DNA of 48,318 nt from Rhodospirillales bacterium (GTDB taxonomy: Bacteria > Pseudomonadota > Alphaproteobacteria > Acetobacterales > Acetobacteraceae): assembly GCA_028869595.1 (NCBI GenBank), contig JAGWRU010000238.1:1-48318 (forward strand), read 5' to 3'. Every line of letters starts with the position of its first letter. Positions within the stretch are counted from its first letter, which is position 1. A program made the translations under genes and the position numbers. Of the stretch, positions 1-8,696 are shown piece after piece. The notes beneath the pieces are model-generated. The model ran no database searches, was not told the origin of the DNA, and saw only the letters and a program-made list of their open reading frames with translations.

Positions 1-599
1 AGCGCCCCGCTGCGGTCGGCGCCGATCAGCACCGCCGCATCGGCGCGCGCGGCACCTGCGGCCACCGGCTCGCGCAGTGGCCCGGCGGGCAGCACCCGGC
101 CATTGCCGAAGCCGGTCGCGCCGTCGATCACCAGCAGCGACAGCGTCTTGGCCAGCCCCGGATTCTGCAGCCCGTCATCCATCACCAGGGCGGCGGCCCC
201 CGCCGCGATGGCGGCCCGCGCGGACGCGGCCCGGTCGGCACCGATCCAGGTCGGTGCGAGCCCGGCCAGCAGCAGCGCTTCATCGCCGACCTCGGTCACA
301 TCGTCGCCGGCGTCGACACGGCGGGTGCCGCGCGCCGTGCCGCCATAGCCGCGCAGCAGGAAATGCACCGCCACGCCGCGCGCGATCAGCATCGCCCCAA
401 GCGTCAGCGCCAGCGTTGTCTTGCCCGCCCCGCCGCTGGTGACATTGCCGCAGCAAAAGACGGGAACCGGCGCTTGATAGCCGGGCTTTGCCACGCGCCG
501 CGCCGTCACCCAGGTGGTGATCGCCGCCAGCGGCGCGAGCAGGGCCGGCAGGAAGGCACCGCCGCCATCGCGCCAGAACGCAGGGGCGCGCAGCTTCAT
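1..599 (-). CDS. lpxK: LpxK, tetraacyldisaccharide 4'-kinase (partial, C-terminus beyond window)
   Basis: Translating the minus strand gives about 200 residues of an LpxK. It opens with MKLRAPAFWR, an N-terminal hydrophobic segment (around residues 15-30), then the Walker A motif GNVTSGGAGKTTL at about residues 51-63. Further on is a VMDDGLQNP segment typical of the family. LpxK phosphorylates the 4' position of the lipid A disaccharide at the inner face of the inner membrane. The ATG overlaps the waaA stop as ATGA, so the two are probably translationally coupled. The reading frame stays open to the window edge, so the C-terminal part of the kinase lies outside. The identification rests on the unusual LpxK P-loop context and the Kdo-transferase neighbour. 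Confidence 0.93.
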   Translation of the reverse strand, partial: MKLRAPAFWRDGGGAFLPALLAPLAAITTWVTARRVAKPGYQAPVPVFCCGNVTSGGAGKTTLALTLGAMLIARGVAVHFLLRGYGGTARGTRRVDAGDDVTEVGDEALLLAGLAPTWIGADRAASARAAIAAGAAALVMDDGLQNPGLAKTLSLLVIDGATGFGNGRVLPAGPLREPVAAGAARADAAVLIGADRSGA

Positions 600-1921
600 C
601 GCGCCGCCCTCCGATCGCGTTCGAGCAGCTTCAGCAAAGCCGCCGCCGTCTGTGCCGGCAATTCGGCATAGCGCGCGGCGGCCGCCTGCCCGGCAGTGCC
701 TGCCGCGGCGCAGGCGGCGGGATCGTCCAGCATGCGCGCCACCCAGCCGGCCAGCGCCGCCGCATCGCCGACGCGGGTCAGCGCCGCCGCCGCCGCCAGC
801 GCCTGGGTGGCAGCGGCGAAATTATCGGTCATCGGCCCCACCGCCACGGCACAGCCCAGGCGCGCGCCTTCCAGCGGATTCTGCCCCCCACCGGGCGCGG
901 CCAGGCTGCGCCCGACAAAAGCGATCCGGCATAGCCGGTACCACAGCCCGAGTTCGCCCAGCGTATCGGCCACCCAAATCCCCCCTGGCGCGGGCGGTGC
1001 CTGCCCGGCGGCGCGGCGCGTGGCGGCCAGACCGGCGGCCTGCGCGGCGCGCTGGATCTCCGCGCCGCGTTCGGGATGGCGCGGCACCAGGATGCACAGC
1101 AGGTCCGGGCGGGTGGCCAGCAGCGCGGCCTGGGCTGCGAAAATCGTCGCATCCTCGCCAGGATGGGTGCTGGCCGCCAGCCAGCGTGGCCGGTTGCCGA
1201 GCAGTGTCGTGCACGCGTCCAGCATTGCCGGATCGGCGGGCAGCGCCGGGGCGGCAAATTTCAGATCGCCCGGGGCGGTCACGCGCGTCGCGCCCAGGCT
1301 GCGCAGGCGCGCGGCATCAGCCTCGCTCTGAGCCTGCACCCAGGCGAAGCCGCCCAACAGCCAGGCGGCCAGGCGCGGCAGGAGCTGCCAGCCGGTCAGG
1401 CTTTTTGCCGACATCCGGGCATTGATCAGCGCCATCGGCACGCCGCGCGCGCGGCAGGCGGCCAGCAGGTTGGGCCAGAGCTCGCTTTCCACGAAGCAGG
1501 CCGCATCGGGCCGCCAATGGGCCAGGAAGCGCCGCGCCCAGCGCGGTACGTCCAGCGGCACGAAACGGTGCAGCACCTGTGTGCCAAGCCCCATTTCCGG
1601 CAGCCGACGCGCCGCCAGCGCGGCGGAGGTGACCGTGCCGGTGGTCAGCAGCACCTGGCAGGCCGGCACCAGATGCGCCAGCACCGGCAGGATGGAGACG
1701 GTTTCCCCGACGCTTGCCGCGTGCAGCCACAGCAGCGGACCGGGTGGGCGCGGCGTGGCGTCCAGCCCGCGCCGTTCGCGCAGCCGGCCGGCCACTTCCT
1801 TGCCGCGCGCCAGACGTCTGGCCAGCATCAGGCGCAGTGCCGGTGCCAGCAGGCTGGCCAGAACCGCCCAGGCGCGCGCGGTGCAAGGCGGCGATGGCGC
1901 GGCCCGCGTCAGCGCGCGCAC
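596..1921 (-). CDS. waaA: WaaA, Kdo (3-deoxy-D-manno-octulosonate) transferase
   Basis: The product is about 441 residues, normal for WaaA. It transfers Kdo from CMP-Kdo to lipid IVA at the inner membrane. Visible family signatures are the N-terminal hydrophobic anchor (about 17-35), LWLHAASVGE (about 64-73), the ESELWPNL acceptor-site motif (about 145-152) and the C-terminal GT-B donor domain with PRHPER and GGGQNPLEGA. I chose the GTG at 1921, which overlaps the end of the upstream acyltransferase by 13 bases. The frame stays open much further upstream, but that part has no family similarity and lies over the acyltransferase. The stop overlaps the lpxK start. The arrangement acyltransferase-waaA-lpxK suggests one lipid A/LPS-core operon. 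Confidence 0.93.
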   Translation of the reverse strand: MRALTRAAPSPPCTARAWAVLASLLAPALRLMLARRLARGKEVAGRLRERRGLDATPRPPGPLLWLHAASVGETVSILPVLAHLVPACQVLLTTGTVTSAALAARRLPEMGLGTQVLHRFVPLDVPRWARRFLAHWRPDAACFVESELWPNLLAACRARGVPMALINARMSAKSLTGWQLLPRLAAWLLGGFAWVQAQSEADAARLRSLGATRVTAPGDLKFAAPALPADPAMLDACTTLLGNRPRWLAASTHPGEDATIFAAQAALLATRPDLLCILVPRHPERGAEIQRAAQAAGLAATRRAAGQAPPAPGGIWVADTLGELGLWYRLCRIAFVGRSLAAPGGGQNPLEGARLGCAVAVGPMTDNFAAATQALAAAAALTRVGDAAALAGWVARMLDDPAACAAAGTAGQAAAARYAELPAQTAAALLKLLERDRRAAR

Positions 1922-2580
1922 AGCCGTGCCGCCTCCTCGCTCACCCCGGTCAGGGCGGCTTCGATGGCCGGCACGGCCGCCTGCCAGTCGCTGCGCGTCA
2001 CCACGATCGGCGCCCCGCATACCACCACGCCGCGCCCGAAGGGCAAGGGCAGCATCATCCGGTCCCAGGTCTTCAGGATCAGGCGGCTGGTCATATGCGC
2101 GGCGCAGGGCAGCACCGCCACACCGGACAAGGCAGCCAGTTGGGCGACGCCGGGCGCTGCTTCCCGGCGCGGCCCGCGTGGCCCGTCCGGGGTGATCGCC
2201 ACATGCCCGCCATCGGCCAGCAGCCCCAGCAGCGTGCGCAACCCCGAAGCCCCGCCGCGCGAGGAGGAACCGTGCACCACGCCGATGCCGAAGCGGCGCA
2301 CCACATAGCCGATGAACCGTCCGTCGCGATGGCGGCTGACCAGCACGTGCACCGAACCCCGTGCCCCCTGACCGCGGGCCATCCGCCAGAGCTGGGGCAT
2401 CGACGGCAGGCATTCATGCCAGAAGGCGGCGATGGCGGGGATGCCGTCGGCATGGCGGGCGATATGTTCCGCCCCTTCCAGGCGCCAGCGCGTGGTGCGC
2501 AGCGCAAAGGCCAGATAGGCGCCGACCAGCCAGGCCAGAAAAGCCTGGGTGTACCGATGGCGCGTCAGCCGCTTCAGCAC
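1909..2580 (-). CDS. Lysophospholipid acyltransferase family protein (DUF374 type)
   Basis: The protein belongs to the DUF374 branch of glycerolipid acyltransferases, which often sits next to waaA and lpxK in alphaproteobacteria. Visible features are an N-terminal membrane segment (AFLAWLVGAYLAFAL), IAAFWHECL in place of the classical HX4D box, LVSRHRDGRFI, GSSSRGG and ITPDGPRGPRR. I chose a GTG start (VLKRLTR) because GAGG lies nine bases upstream. An in-frame start at 2649 would add 23 residues not typical of the family. Acyl transfer to a lipid A or phospholipid precursor is inferred from family and neighbours; the exact substrate cannot be read from the sequence. Confidence 0.85.
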   Translation of the reverse strand: MLKRLTRHRYTQAFLAWLVGAYLAFALRTTRWRLEGAEHIARHADGIPAIAAFWHECLPSMPQLWRMARGQGARGSVHVLVSRHRDGRFIGYVVRRFGIGVVHGSSSRGGASGLRTLLGLLADGGHVAITPDGPRGPRREAAPGVAQLAALSGVAVLPCAAHMTSRLILKTWDRMMLPLPFGRGVVVCGAPIVVTRSDWQAAVPAIEAALTGVSEEAARLCAR

Positions 2581-2653
2581 CGATGCCAACCTCGCGATGC
2601 AATGCCCCAGCCATGGGCAAACCCCGATCCGTGGCGCGGCGGGTAGCACGCGG

Positions 2654-2683
2654 GCGCCCGGGTTTGAAGTCCGAACCCGGCGC
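2654..2683 (-). terminator. Hairpin directly after the enzyme I stop codon
   Basis: GCGCCCGGGTT pairs with AACCCGGCGC across a short loop, with one bulged base. The hairpin begins immediately after the enzyme I stop on the minus strand. There is no clear U-run, so this may be a weak terminator, a 3'-end stabiliser or chance. Confidence 0.35.
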
Positions 2684-4546
2684 TCACCGGGCGGTTTCGG
2701 GCCGCGCCTGCTCCAGCACCTCGCGGATGCGACGAGGGTCGGATTGCTGCATCACCCGGCGGGCATAGCGGGTGCAGGCATCCATCTCCACCCCGCGCAC
2801 CACCTGCTTGACGCGCGGAATGGCCGAGGCGTTCATCGAGAAGCTGCGCACACCCAGCCCCAGCAGCAGCGGGGCGAATCTCGGGTTGGCCGCCATCTCG
2901 CCGCAGACCGAGACCGGCATGCGCATGCGCAGCGCCGCCTCCACCGCGAACTGGATCAGCCGCAGCACCGCCGGGTGCAGCGGATCGTACAGCGCCGCGA
3001 CATCGCTTTCGCCGCGATCGACGGCCAGGGTGTAGGCGGTCAGGTCGTTGGTGCCGATGGCGAAGAAATCCGCCTCCAGCGCCAGCGCATCGGCCGACAG
3101 CGCGGCGCCGGGGGTTTCGATCATGATGCCGAGCGGCGGCAGCTTGTCGGCCAGGCGTTCGCCGCGCCGGCGCAGGCGGCGGGCGACGCGGTCATAGATT
3201 TCCCGCGCCGCCACCACTTCGGCGACATTCGTCACCATCGGCAGCATCACCCGTACCGGTCCGGCAGCGGCCGCGCGCAGGATCGCCGCCAGCTGCGCTT
3301 CCAGCAATTCGGGCTTGCGCAGCAGCAGGCGGATGCCGCGCAGGCCGAGCGCCGGATTGGTATCGGCCGCTTCGGGCACGATGCCGGCGCTGACCAGCGC
3401 CTCGATTTCCTTCTCGCCGCCCCAGTCGAGCACCCGGATGGTGACCGGATCGCCGTTCATCGCCTCGACGATGGCGCGGTAATTCTCGGTCTGCTCCTCC
3501 TCGTCCGGCACCGTCTCGCGGTTCATGAACAGGAACTCGGAGCGCAGCAGCCCGATCCCCTGCGCGCCGGACTGGGCGATCAGCGGCAATTCGACCGGCA
3601 GTTCCAGATTGGCCTGCAACTCCACCGTCTCGCCATCGACGGTTTCGGCGGGAAGGCGGCGCAGCCGGGCGAATTTCTGGCGTTCGCGGGCAAAGGCCGT
3701 CACCCCGCGCCGCGCGGCAGCCAGCGTCGCCGGCGCGGGATTGACCACCACGCTGCCCGCCGAGCCGTCCACCACCAACAGGTCGCCGGGTCGCACCGCC
3801 TCGGCCAGACCGACCGCGGCCATCACCGACGGCACGCCGAGGGCGCGCAGCATCACCGCCGTATGGCCATCGGCCCCGCCCTCCTCGGTCGCCACGCCGG
3901 CGAGGCGGGAAGGGTCGAGCAGCGCGGCATCGGCCGGGCGCAGGTTTTCGCTGACCAGCACCGCGCCTTCGGGCAGATCGGCGAAGCTGCGGAACGGCGC
4001 GGCGGTGAGATTGCGGACCAGCCGGCGGGCGATCTCGCGCACCTCCTCCGCCCGGCGGCGGATGGCCGCGCGCTCATCCTCGCTGGCGGCCTGCTCGAGC
4101 TGGGTTTCGATCTGGGCCGCGATCTCCTCGCCTTCGGCCAGGGCCGCGCTTTCGGCGGAAGCCAGCTTCTCCTCGATCCGCCGGCGCACGCCGCGCACCA
4201 GGCGCGACGGACCCAGCATGCGGATATAGGCATCGATCAGCGGGGCGATTTCCTCCTGGCTGTCCTCGGGCAGCACCGACAGCCGGCCGCGCAGCTTGGC
4301 CAGCTGCTTGCGCGATTGCGCGACGGCGGCATCCAGCCTTGTGCCCTCGGCGGCGGCATCGGCGGCCTGGATTTTATGGCGGGTGATGCGCGCTTCCGGC
4401 TCAGTCGCGCCGAAAGCCGGGCCGATGGCGATGCCGGCGGCGACCGGCAGGCCGAGGATTCGCAATTCCGCGCGCTGGGTTTCGGGCGCGCCGCCATGCA
4501 GGCGCTTGTGCTGGGGCGGCGGGGCGGGCGGCTCAGTCCTGCTCAT
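2684..4546 (-). CDS. ptsP: Phosphoenolpyruvate-protein phosphotransferase (PTS enzyme I)
   Basis: Enzyme I takes phosphate from PEP and passes it to HPr. The 620-residue protein shows the swivelling phosphohistidine segment GGADGHTAVMLRALG with His about 228, the PEP-binding GIGLLRSEFLF segment, and the catalytic cysteine in SVCGEMA near the C-terminus. It begins with a short Ala/Pro-rich tail and has no N-terminal GAF domain, so it is built like classical EI rather than the larger nitrogen-type EI. The symbol ptsP follows common alphaproteobacterial usage; ptsI would fit the architecture equally well. I chose MSRTEPP because it overlaps the HPr stop by 14 bases; a frame extension upstream is non-homologous. 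It is last in the hprK-rapZ-EIIA-HPr-EI run. Confidence 0.95.
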   Translation of the reverse strand: MSRTEPPAPPPQHKRLHGGAPETQRAELRILGLPVAAGIAIGPAFGATEPEARITRHKIQAADAAAEGTRLDAAVAQSRKQLAKLRGRLSVLPEDSQEEIAPLIDAYIRMLGPSRLVRGVRRRIEEKLASAESAALAEGEEIAAQIETQLEQAASEDERAAIRRRAEEVREIARRLVRNLTAAPFRSFADLPEGAVLVSENLRPADAALLDPSRLAGVATEEGGADGHTAVMLRALGVPSVMAAVGLAEAVRPGDLLVVDGSAGSVVVNPAPATLAAARRGVTAFARERQKFARLRRLPAETVDGETVELQANLELPVELPLIAQSGAQGIGLLRSEFLFMNRETVPDEEEQTENYRAIVEAMNGDPVTIRVLDWGGEKEIEALVSAGIVPEAADTNPALGLRGIRLLLRKPELLEAQLAAILRAAAAGPVRVMLPMVTNVAEVVAAREIYDRVARRLRRRGERLADKLPPLGIMIETPGAALSADALALEADFFAIGTNDLTAYTLAVDRGESDVAALYDPLHPAVLRLIQFAVEAALRMRMPVSVCGEMAANPRFAPLLLGLGVRSFSMNASAIPRVKQVVRGVEMDACTRYARRVMQQSDPRRIREVLEQARPETAR

Positions 4547-4862
4547 GGAAGCGGGCCTCCACCAGCTCCGCCAGCGCGTCGAGCGCCTCCTTGGCGTCCC
4601 AGCCTTCGGCACGCAGTTCGACGCTGGAGCCGAGCCCGGCGCCCAGCATCATCAGCCCCATGATGGAGCGGGCATTGACGCTTTGTCCGTCGCGGCAGAC
4701 ATCCACCGAAGCGCCGAAACGCTCGGCCAGGGTGACGAAGCGGGCGGCGGCGCGGGCATGCAGGCCGCGCTTGTTGCAGATGGTGACGGTGCGGGTCAGG
4801 ACCGGGGCGGCACCCTCGGGCGCGCCATCGGCGGGGCTGTCGGGCGGACCGTCGGCGCTCAT
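4533..4862 (-). CDS. ptsH: HPr family phosphocarrier protein
   Basis: This is a 109-residue HPr with a roughly 20-residue acidic/Ala-Pro N-terminal extension before the fold. The phosphorylated histidine lies in KRGLHARAA (His35). The regulatory serine lies in ARSIMGLMML (Ser66, equivalent to Ser46 of classical HPr) and is retained. It should therefore be a target both of enzyme I and of the HprK encoded just upstream. I chose the start MSADGPP, four bases after the EIIA stop; upstream in-frame codons overlap the EIIA gene. With no sugar permease in the cluster, HPr probably relays phosphate to the EIIA for regulation. Confidence 0.95.
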   Translation of the reverse strand: MSADGPPDSPADGAPEGAAPVLTRTVTICNKRGLHARAAARFVTLAERFGASVDVCRDGQSVNARSIMGLMMLGAGLGSSVELRAEGWDAKEALDALAELVEARFHEQD

Positions 4863-4866
4863 GCGG

Positions 4867-5295
4867 CTACTTGGCGCAGGAACGGCTGTCCGGACCGCAG
4901 CCATGCAGCACGTGAGAGGCGGCGGCGATGTATTTCCGCCCCGCTTCCTGCGCACAGGTCACGGCATCGGCCAGCGGCTGGCTGGAACGCACCTTGGCGA
5001 GCTTGACCAGCATCGGCAGGTTGACCCCGGCGATCACCTCCACCCCCTTGCGCTCCATCATGGAGATCGCGAGGTTGCTGGGCGTGCCGCCGAACATATC
5101 GGTCAGCAGCACCACCCCGTCGCCGGTATCGCAGCGCCCGATGCAGGTTTCGATCTCGTGGCGGCGGTCCTCCATATCGTCCTCGGGACCGATGCACACG
5201 GTGTCGACGTTGCGCTGGGCACCGACCACGTGCTCCATCGCTTTGCGCAACTCCTCGGCCAGCAGGCCATGAGTCACCAATACCATGCCGATCAT
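4867..5295 (-). CDS. PTS mannose/fructose-family EIIA protein
   Basis: The 142-residue protein matches the EIIA-Man fold. It opens MIGMVLVTHGLLA with the phosphoacceptor His9, followed by LLTDMFGGTPSN (about 63-74) and VIAGVNLPML (about 87-96). In alphaproteobacteria this standalone EIIA (called PtsA or ManX-like) takes phosphate from HPr in a regulatory relay. No EIIB, EIIC or EIID genes are visible nearby. The C-terminus is slightly longer than usual and ends in a Cys-containing tail. It lies four bases upstream of HPr and 57 bases after rapZ in the same direction. Confidence 0.93.
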   Translation of the reverse strand: MIGMVLVTHGLLAEELRKAMEHVVGAQRNVDTVCIGPEDDMEDRRHEIETCIGRCDTGDGVVLLTDMFGGTPSNLAISMMERKGVEVIAGVNLPMLVKLAKVRSSQPLADAVTCAQEAGRKYIAAASHVLHGCGPDSRSCAK

Positions 5296-5352
5296 GATTG
5301 CGACGCAACCTTCCGGTCCGGGGCGTCAGCACACGGGCGTATCATCGGGAAT

Positions 5353-6357
5353 TCACCCCTCCTGTGTCCGCGCCGGACCATCGCCGGTGCGGGGATCGGC
5401 CGGGGACGCGGAACGATCGGCCAGATAGGCGGCCGCCAGCCCTTCGCGTGCCAGTTCCCGATGCATCACGTGCAGTCGCCACCCTAGACTTGAATCATCA
5501 CCGCCATCACCGGGCGGCGTCGGCAGCCGCAGCGCCAGATCCGCCGCCAGACGTTCCACCAGATGGACGGAACGATGGCGGCCACCGGTACACCCGATGG
5601 CGATCGTGACGTATTTTTTTCCTTCCTGCGCGAACCGAGGCAGCAGCAACCCCACCAGGGATGCCATCTGGCCGAAGAATGCGCCGAAATCGGGATCGGC
5701 GTCTACATACGCACCGACCTCGGGGTCAAGCCCCGTCATGGGACGTAATATGGCGTCATAGTGGGGATTACGCAAAAAGCGTGCGTCGAATACCAGATCC
5801 GCTTCCCGCGGCAGGCCGCGCGGATAGGCGAAGGACACCAGGGACACCACCATGCGCCGGGCCGGGGCGCCGGATTCCTGGCCGAAATGCCGCTCGATCA
5901 GGGCCCGCAGCGCGGCCAGCGGCAATTCGGAGGTGTCGATGACCAGATCGGCGGCGGCGCGCAGGGGGGCGGTCAGCGCCTCCTCCTCGGCGATGCCGTC
6001 GGCGACGCGGCCCTGCGGGGCCAGCGGATGGCGGCGGCGGCTTTCGGTATAGCGGCGCAGCAGCGCCGTCTCATCCGCCTGGGCGAACAGCAATTCCGGA
6101 TGCAGCGCGGGATTGCCGCGCAGCCGGTCCAGCGTGGCCAGGATTTCGCCCGCGTCGAAGCCGCGCGTGCGGGCATCCACCCCCACCGCCAAGGGCCGAT
6201 CGGCGCGTGTCGCCAGAGTTTCCAGCAGGCCGAGCGGCGGATTATCCACCGCGTCATAGCCGATATCCTCCAGCGCCCGCAGCATCGAGGCCTTGCCGCC
6301 ACCGGACAGGCCGGTGACCAGCACGACACGCAGCTTGGCCGGACGGGGAGGGATCAT
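5353..6357 (-). CDS. rapZ: RapZ / YvcJ-family nucleotide-binding protein
   Basis: The 334-residue protein has the RapZ architecture: an N-terminal P-loop GLSGGGKAS (about 16-24) and a C-terminal domain with the signature [17 protein letters not shown]. The internal DARTRGFD and FLRNPHY segments are also typical. E. coli RapZ is an RNA adaptor that controls amino-sugar synthesis by steering RNase E to GlmZ. Alphaproteobacterial targets are largely unknown, so only the family is assigned. The start MIPPRP overlaps the hprK stop (ATGA), which supports coupling. The frame is open further upstream but that part lies over hprK. Confidence 0.93.
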   Translation of the reverse strand: MIPPRPAKLRVVLVTGLSGGGKASMLRALEDIGYDAVDNPPLGLLETLATRADRPLAVGVDARTRGFDAGEILATLDRLRGNPALHPELLFAQADETALLRRYTESRRRHPLAPQGRVADGIAEEEALTAPLRAAADLVIDTSELPLAALRALIERHFGQESGAPARRMVVSLVSFAYPRGLPREADLVFDARFLRNPHYDAILRPMTGLDPEVGAYVDADPDFGAFFGQMASLVGLLLPRFAQEGKKYVTIAIGCTGGRHRSVHLVERLAADLALRLPTPPGDGGDDSSLGWRLHVMHRELAREGLAAAYLADRSASPADPRTGDGPARTQEG

Positions 6358-6794
6358 GCGGCGAACGATCCGGCCAGCTGACTGGCGCGGCCCAGCGCGC
6401 ACTCGAGCGCCAGGATCAGCCGGTCCGGCGCCGAGGCCGGCGTCGGATCGAGGCCGAGCAGCGGCAGGTCCAGCCCGGCATGGCGCGCCGGCACGGGCAG
6501 CCGGTCGGGCCGGGCGGCGAGATCGGCGGCCAGCACCAGCCGCGCGGACGGGCAATGGGGCAGACGGACGATGCCGAGACCGCGCACTTCTAGCAGCCCG
6601 GCGAGCGCCGGCGGGGGAGAGGCGATGCCGTCGGCCACGAGCACCTGATCGTCGGCGACCAGCACGAAGCCGCGCCCGATCAGGCGCAGCGCCAGATCGG
6701 ATTTGCCGGCACCGGACGGGCCGAGCAACAGCACGCCCGCCCCCTCGCGGGCGACGCAGCTCGCATGCAGGCAAAGCGGAGCAGGGCTGGACAT
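6354..6794 (-). CDS. hprK: HPr kinase/phosphorylase, short alphaproteobacterial form
   Basis: The 146-residue protein consists only of the HprK catalytic domain. The P-loop GPSGAGKS lies at residues 25-32, followed by LVADDQVLV and LGIVRLP. Gram-positive HprK is about 310 residues with an extra N-terminal domain, which is absent here as in other alphaproteobacteria. It should phosphorylate or dephosphorylate the conserved serine of the HPr encoded downstream. The start MSSPAP gives the normal short length; upstream in-frame codons extend into the divergent gene. It is the first gene of the phosphorelay operon, and the 78 bases to the divergent dehydratase gene must hold both promoters. Confidence 0.92.
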   Translation of the reverse strand: MSSPAPLCLHASCVAREGAGVLLLGPSGAGKSDLALRLIGRGFVLVADDQVLVADGIASPPPALAGLLEVRGLGIVRLPHCPSARLVLAADLAARPDRLPVPARHAGLDLPLLGLDPTPASAPDRLILALECALGRASQLAGSFAA

Positions 6795-6872
6795 AGGGGC
6801 GCAGTCTGGGCCGGACCGCGCCGGAAAGGAAGCGGGTTGTCGCGCCCGCCCGCCCGTGCCAGCGTCCGCGCC

Positions 6873-7829
6873 ATGTCGCATTCCGCCCCCCTTGCCGTGG
6901 ATCGCCCCGCCATCGAGGCGGCCGCCATCCGCATCGCCCCGTACCTGCGCCACACCCCGATCCTGCGCCCGGGCAGACTGCCCGGCCTACCCGATGATCT
7001 GGTGCTGAAGCTGGAATTGCTGCAGGCGAGCGGCAGCTTCAAGCCGCGCGGGGCGTTCAACCGGATGCTGAGCGCGCTGAGCGCGCAGGTGCCGCAGGCC
7101 GGCGTGATCGCCGCATCCGGCGGCAATCATGGCGCCGCCGTCGCCTTCGCCGCCCGCGCGCTGGGCGCGCAAGCGGAGATTTTCGTCCCCGAACCGACGC
7201 CTGCGACCAAGCTCGACCGTATCGCCGGCTATGGCGCGCGCGTCGTGCGGGGCGGCGCCAGCTATGCCGAGGCGGCTGCCGCCTGCGCCGCCCGCCAGCA
7301 GGAAACCGGCGCGCTGAACGTGCATGCCTATGACGATGCCGCGGTGCTGGCCGGGCAAGGCACGGTGGGGATGGAATTCGCCGCCCAGGCGCCGGAGCTG
7401 ACGCATGTGCTGGTCGCGGTGGGTGGCGGCGGGCTGATCGGCGGCGTCGCCGCATGGTACGCCGGCGCGGCCCGGGTGATCGCGGTGGAGCCGGAAAACT
7501 GCCCCGGCCTGACCCGCGCTTTGGCCGCCGGCAAGCCGGTGGAGGCGCCGGTTTCCGGCCTCGCCGCCGACAGCCTGGGGGCACGGCAGGTGGGCGCGCT
7601 GATGTTCCCCGTCGCCGCCGCCCATGTCGCGCAATCGGTGCTGGTGCCCGATGCGGCGATCGCCGATGCCCAGCGCCTGCTATGGGATGCCTGCCGGCTG
7701 ATCGCCGAGCCGGGCGGCGCCACCGCGCTTGCCGCGCTGCTGTGCGGCGCCTTCGTTCCGCCACCCGGCGCGCGCGTCGGCGTGGTGGTCTGCGGCGCCA
7801 ATACCGATCCGGGAAAGATTGCGTCATGA
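6873..7829 (+). CDS. Threonine/serine dehydratase-like PLP enzyme (fold type II)
   Basis: The 318-residue protein is a fold-type-II PLP enzyme of the threonine dehydratase/serine racemase group. The PLP lysine lies in [11 protein letters not shown] (about 52-62). The substrate loop is ASGGNHG, the phosphate loop VGGGGLIGG, and the C-terminal CGANTDP motif is present. There is no ACT regulatory domain, so a biosynthetic allosteric IlvA is unlikely; a catabolic dehydratase or racemase fits better. The start MSHSAP was chosen by family length. The stop overlaps the next start as ATGA. It divides chvG from hprK, which are often close together in relatives. Confidence 0.88.
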   Translation: MSHSAPLAVDRPAIEAAAIRIAPYLRHTPILRPGRLPGLPDDLVLKLELLQASGSFKPRGAFNRMLSALSAQVPQAGVIAASGGNHGAAVAFAARALGAQAEIFVPEPTPATKLDRIAGYGARVVRGGASYAEAAAACAARQQETGALNVHAYDDAAVLAGQGTVGMEFAAQAPELTHVLVAVGGGGLIGGVAAWYAGAARVIAVEPENCPGLTRALAAGKPVEAPVSGLAADSLGARQVGALMFPVAAAHVAQSVLVPDAAIADAQRLLWDACRLIAEPGGATALAALLCGAFVPPPGARVGVVVCGANTDPGKIAS

Positions 7830-8632
7830 GCACAAAACTCGTCCCCTCCGGCCCGGTGCTGCTTGACCTGGATACGCGCGGCATCGCCACCGCGACGTTG
7901 AACAAGCCCGATATCGGCAATGCCTATGACGAGGATCTGCTGGCCGCGCTGATCGCCGGGCTGGAACGTCTGGCGCCCGATCCCGCCGTGCGCGCTTTGG
8001 TGCTGCGCGGCGCGGGGAAGCACTTCCAGGCCGGCGCCGATATCAACTGGCTGAATCGCGCCGCCGATTATCCGCCGGAGCGGAATTTCGCCGCCTCGAT
8101 GGCAACCACCCGGGCCTGCCAGCTATTGAACGAGTTTCCCAAACCCACCATCGCGGTGATCCAGGGTGCCTGTTTCGGCGGCGGGGCGGGAATGGTCTGC
8201 TGCGTCGACGTCGCGCTGGCCACGCCGGCAGCCCAATTCGGCCTGACGGAGGTGCGGGTCGGCGTCGCGCCGACGCCGATTTCGACGCATATGGTCCACG
8301 CCATGGGGCTGCGCCACACCCGCCGCTACGCCCTGACCGGAGAGCGTTTCGACGCGGCGGAAGCGCTGCGCATCGGTCTGGTGCACGAGGTGGTGGCGCC
8401 CGAGGCGATGGAGGCGCGGCTGGGCGCGATCCTGGATGCGGTGATGCTGGGCGCGCCGGGGGCGATCGCCATGACCAAGGATAGTTTCCTTGGCGCCAAC
8501 GGGCTGAAGCTGGACGAGCGCCGGATGACGCTGCTGGCGCATGAAAGCTGGACCCAGCGCTACTCGGCGGAAGCGCATGAGGGCACGGCGGCATTCCGCG
8601 AAAAGCGCAGGCCGGGCTGGTACAAGGCCTGA
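7826..8632 (+). CDS. Enoyl-CoA hydratase/isomerase family protein
   Basis: The 268-residue protein is a crotonase-fold protein. GKHFQAGADINWL (about 70-82) and GACFGGGAGMV (about 111-121) form the oxyanion hole region, followed by FGLTEVRVGVAPTPIS. The glutamate in TEVRVG occupies one usual catalytic position. The family covers hydratases, isomerases and related acyl-CoA enzymes such as methylglutaconyl-CoA hydratase, so the reaction cannot be fixed. It is coupled to the upstream dehydratase by ATGA, which suggests an amino-acid or branched-acyl catabolic pair. It converges on chvG with about 37 bases between stops. Confidence 0.88.
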   Translation: MSTKLVPSGPVLLDLDTRGIATATLNKPDIGNAYDEDLLAALIAGLERLAPDPAVRALVLRGAGKHFQAGADINWLNRAADYPPERNFAASMATTRACQLLNEFPKPTIAVIQGACFGGGAGMVCCVDVALATPAAQFGLTEVRVGVAPTPISTHMVHAMGLRHTRRYALTGERFDAAEALRIGLVHEVVAPEAMEARLGAILDAVMLGAPGAIAMTKDSFLGANGLKLDERRMTLLAHESWTQRYSAEAHEGTAAFREKRRPGWYKA

Positions 8633-8641
8633 AGCCGGGGT

Positions 8642-8696
8642 CTAGCCGGCGCGCGGTATCCGCACGACCCTATCCGGCGCGCGGTATCCGCACGAC
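8642..8696. repeat. 28-bp-period tandem duplication at the 3' end of chvG
   Basis: A 23-base sequence is present twice without a mismatch (8646-8668 and 8674-8696). Allowing one mismatch, the repeat extends to 8642 and 8670 and includes the CTA that is the chvG stop (TAG) on the minus strand. The chvG end and stop are therefore duplicated just downstream of the functional stop, in another reading frame because 28 is not a multiple of three. Confidence 0.9.

Noticed and set aside
596-2413. waaA extended upstream to about 605 codons
   Set aside because: The added 164 codons cover the acyltransferase gene in another frame and show no WaaA similarity.
2549-4663. A forward open frame of about 700 codons opposite the enzyme I gene
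   Set aside because: It is the antisense of a clear enzyme I gene, with His/Gln/Arg-rich composition typical of high-GC shadow frames.
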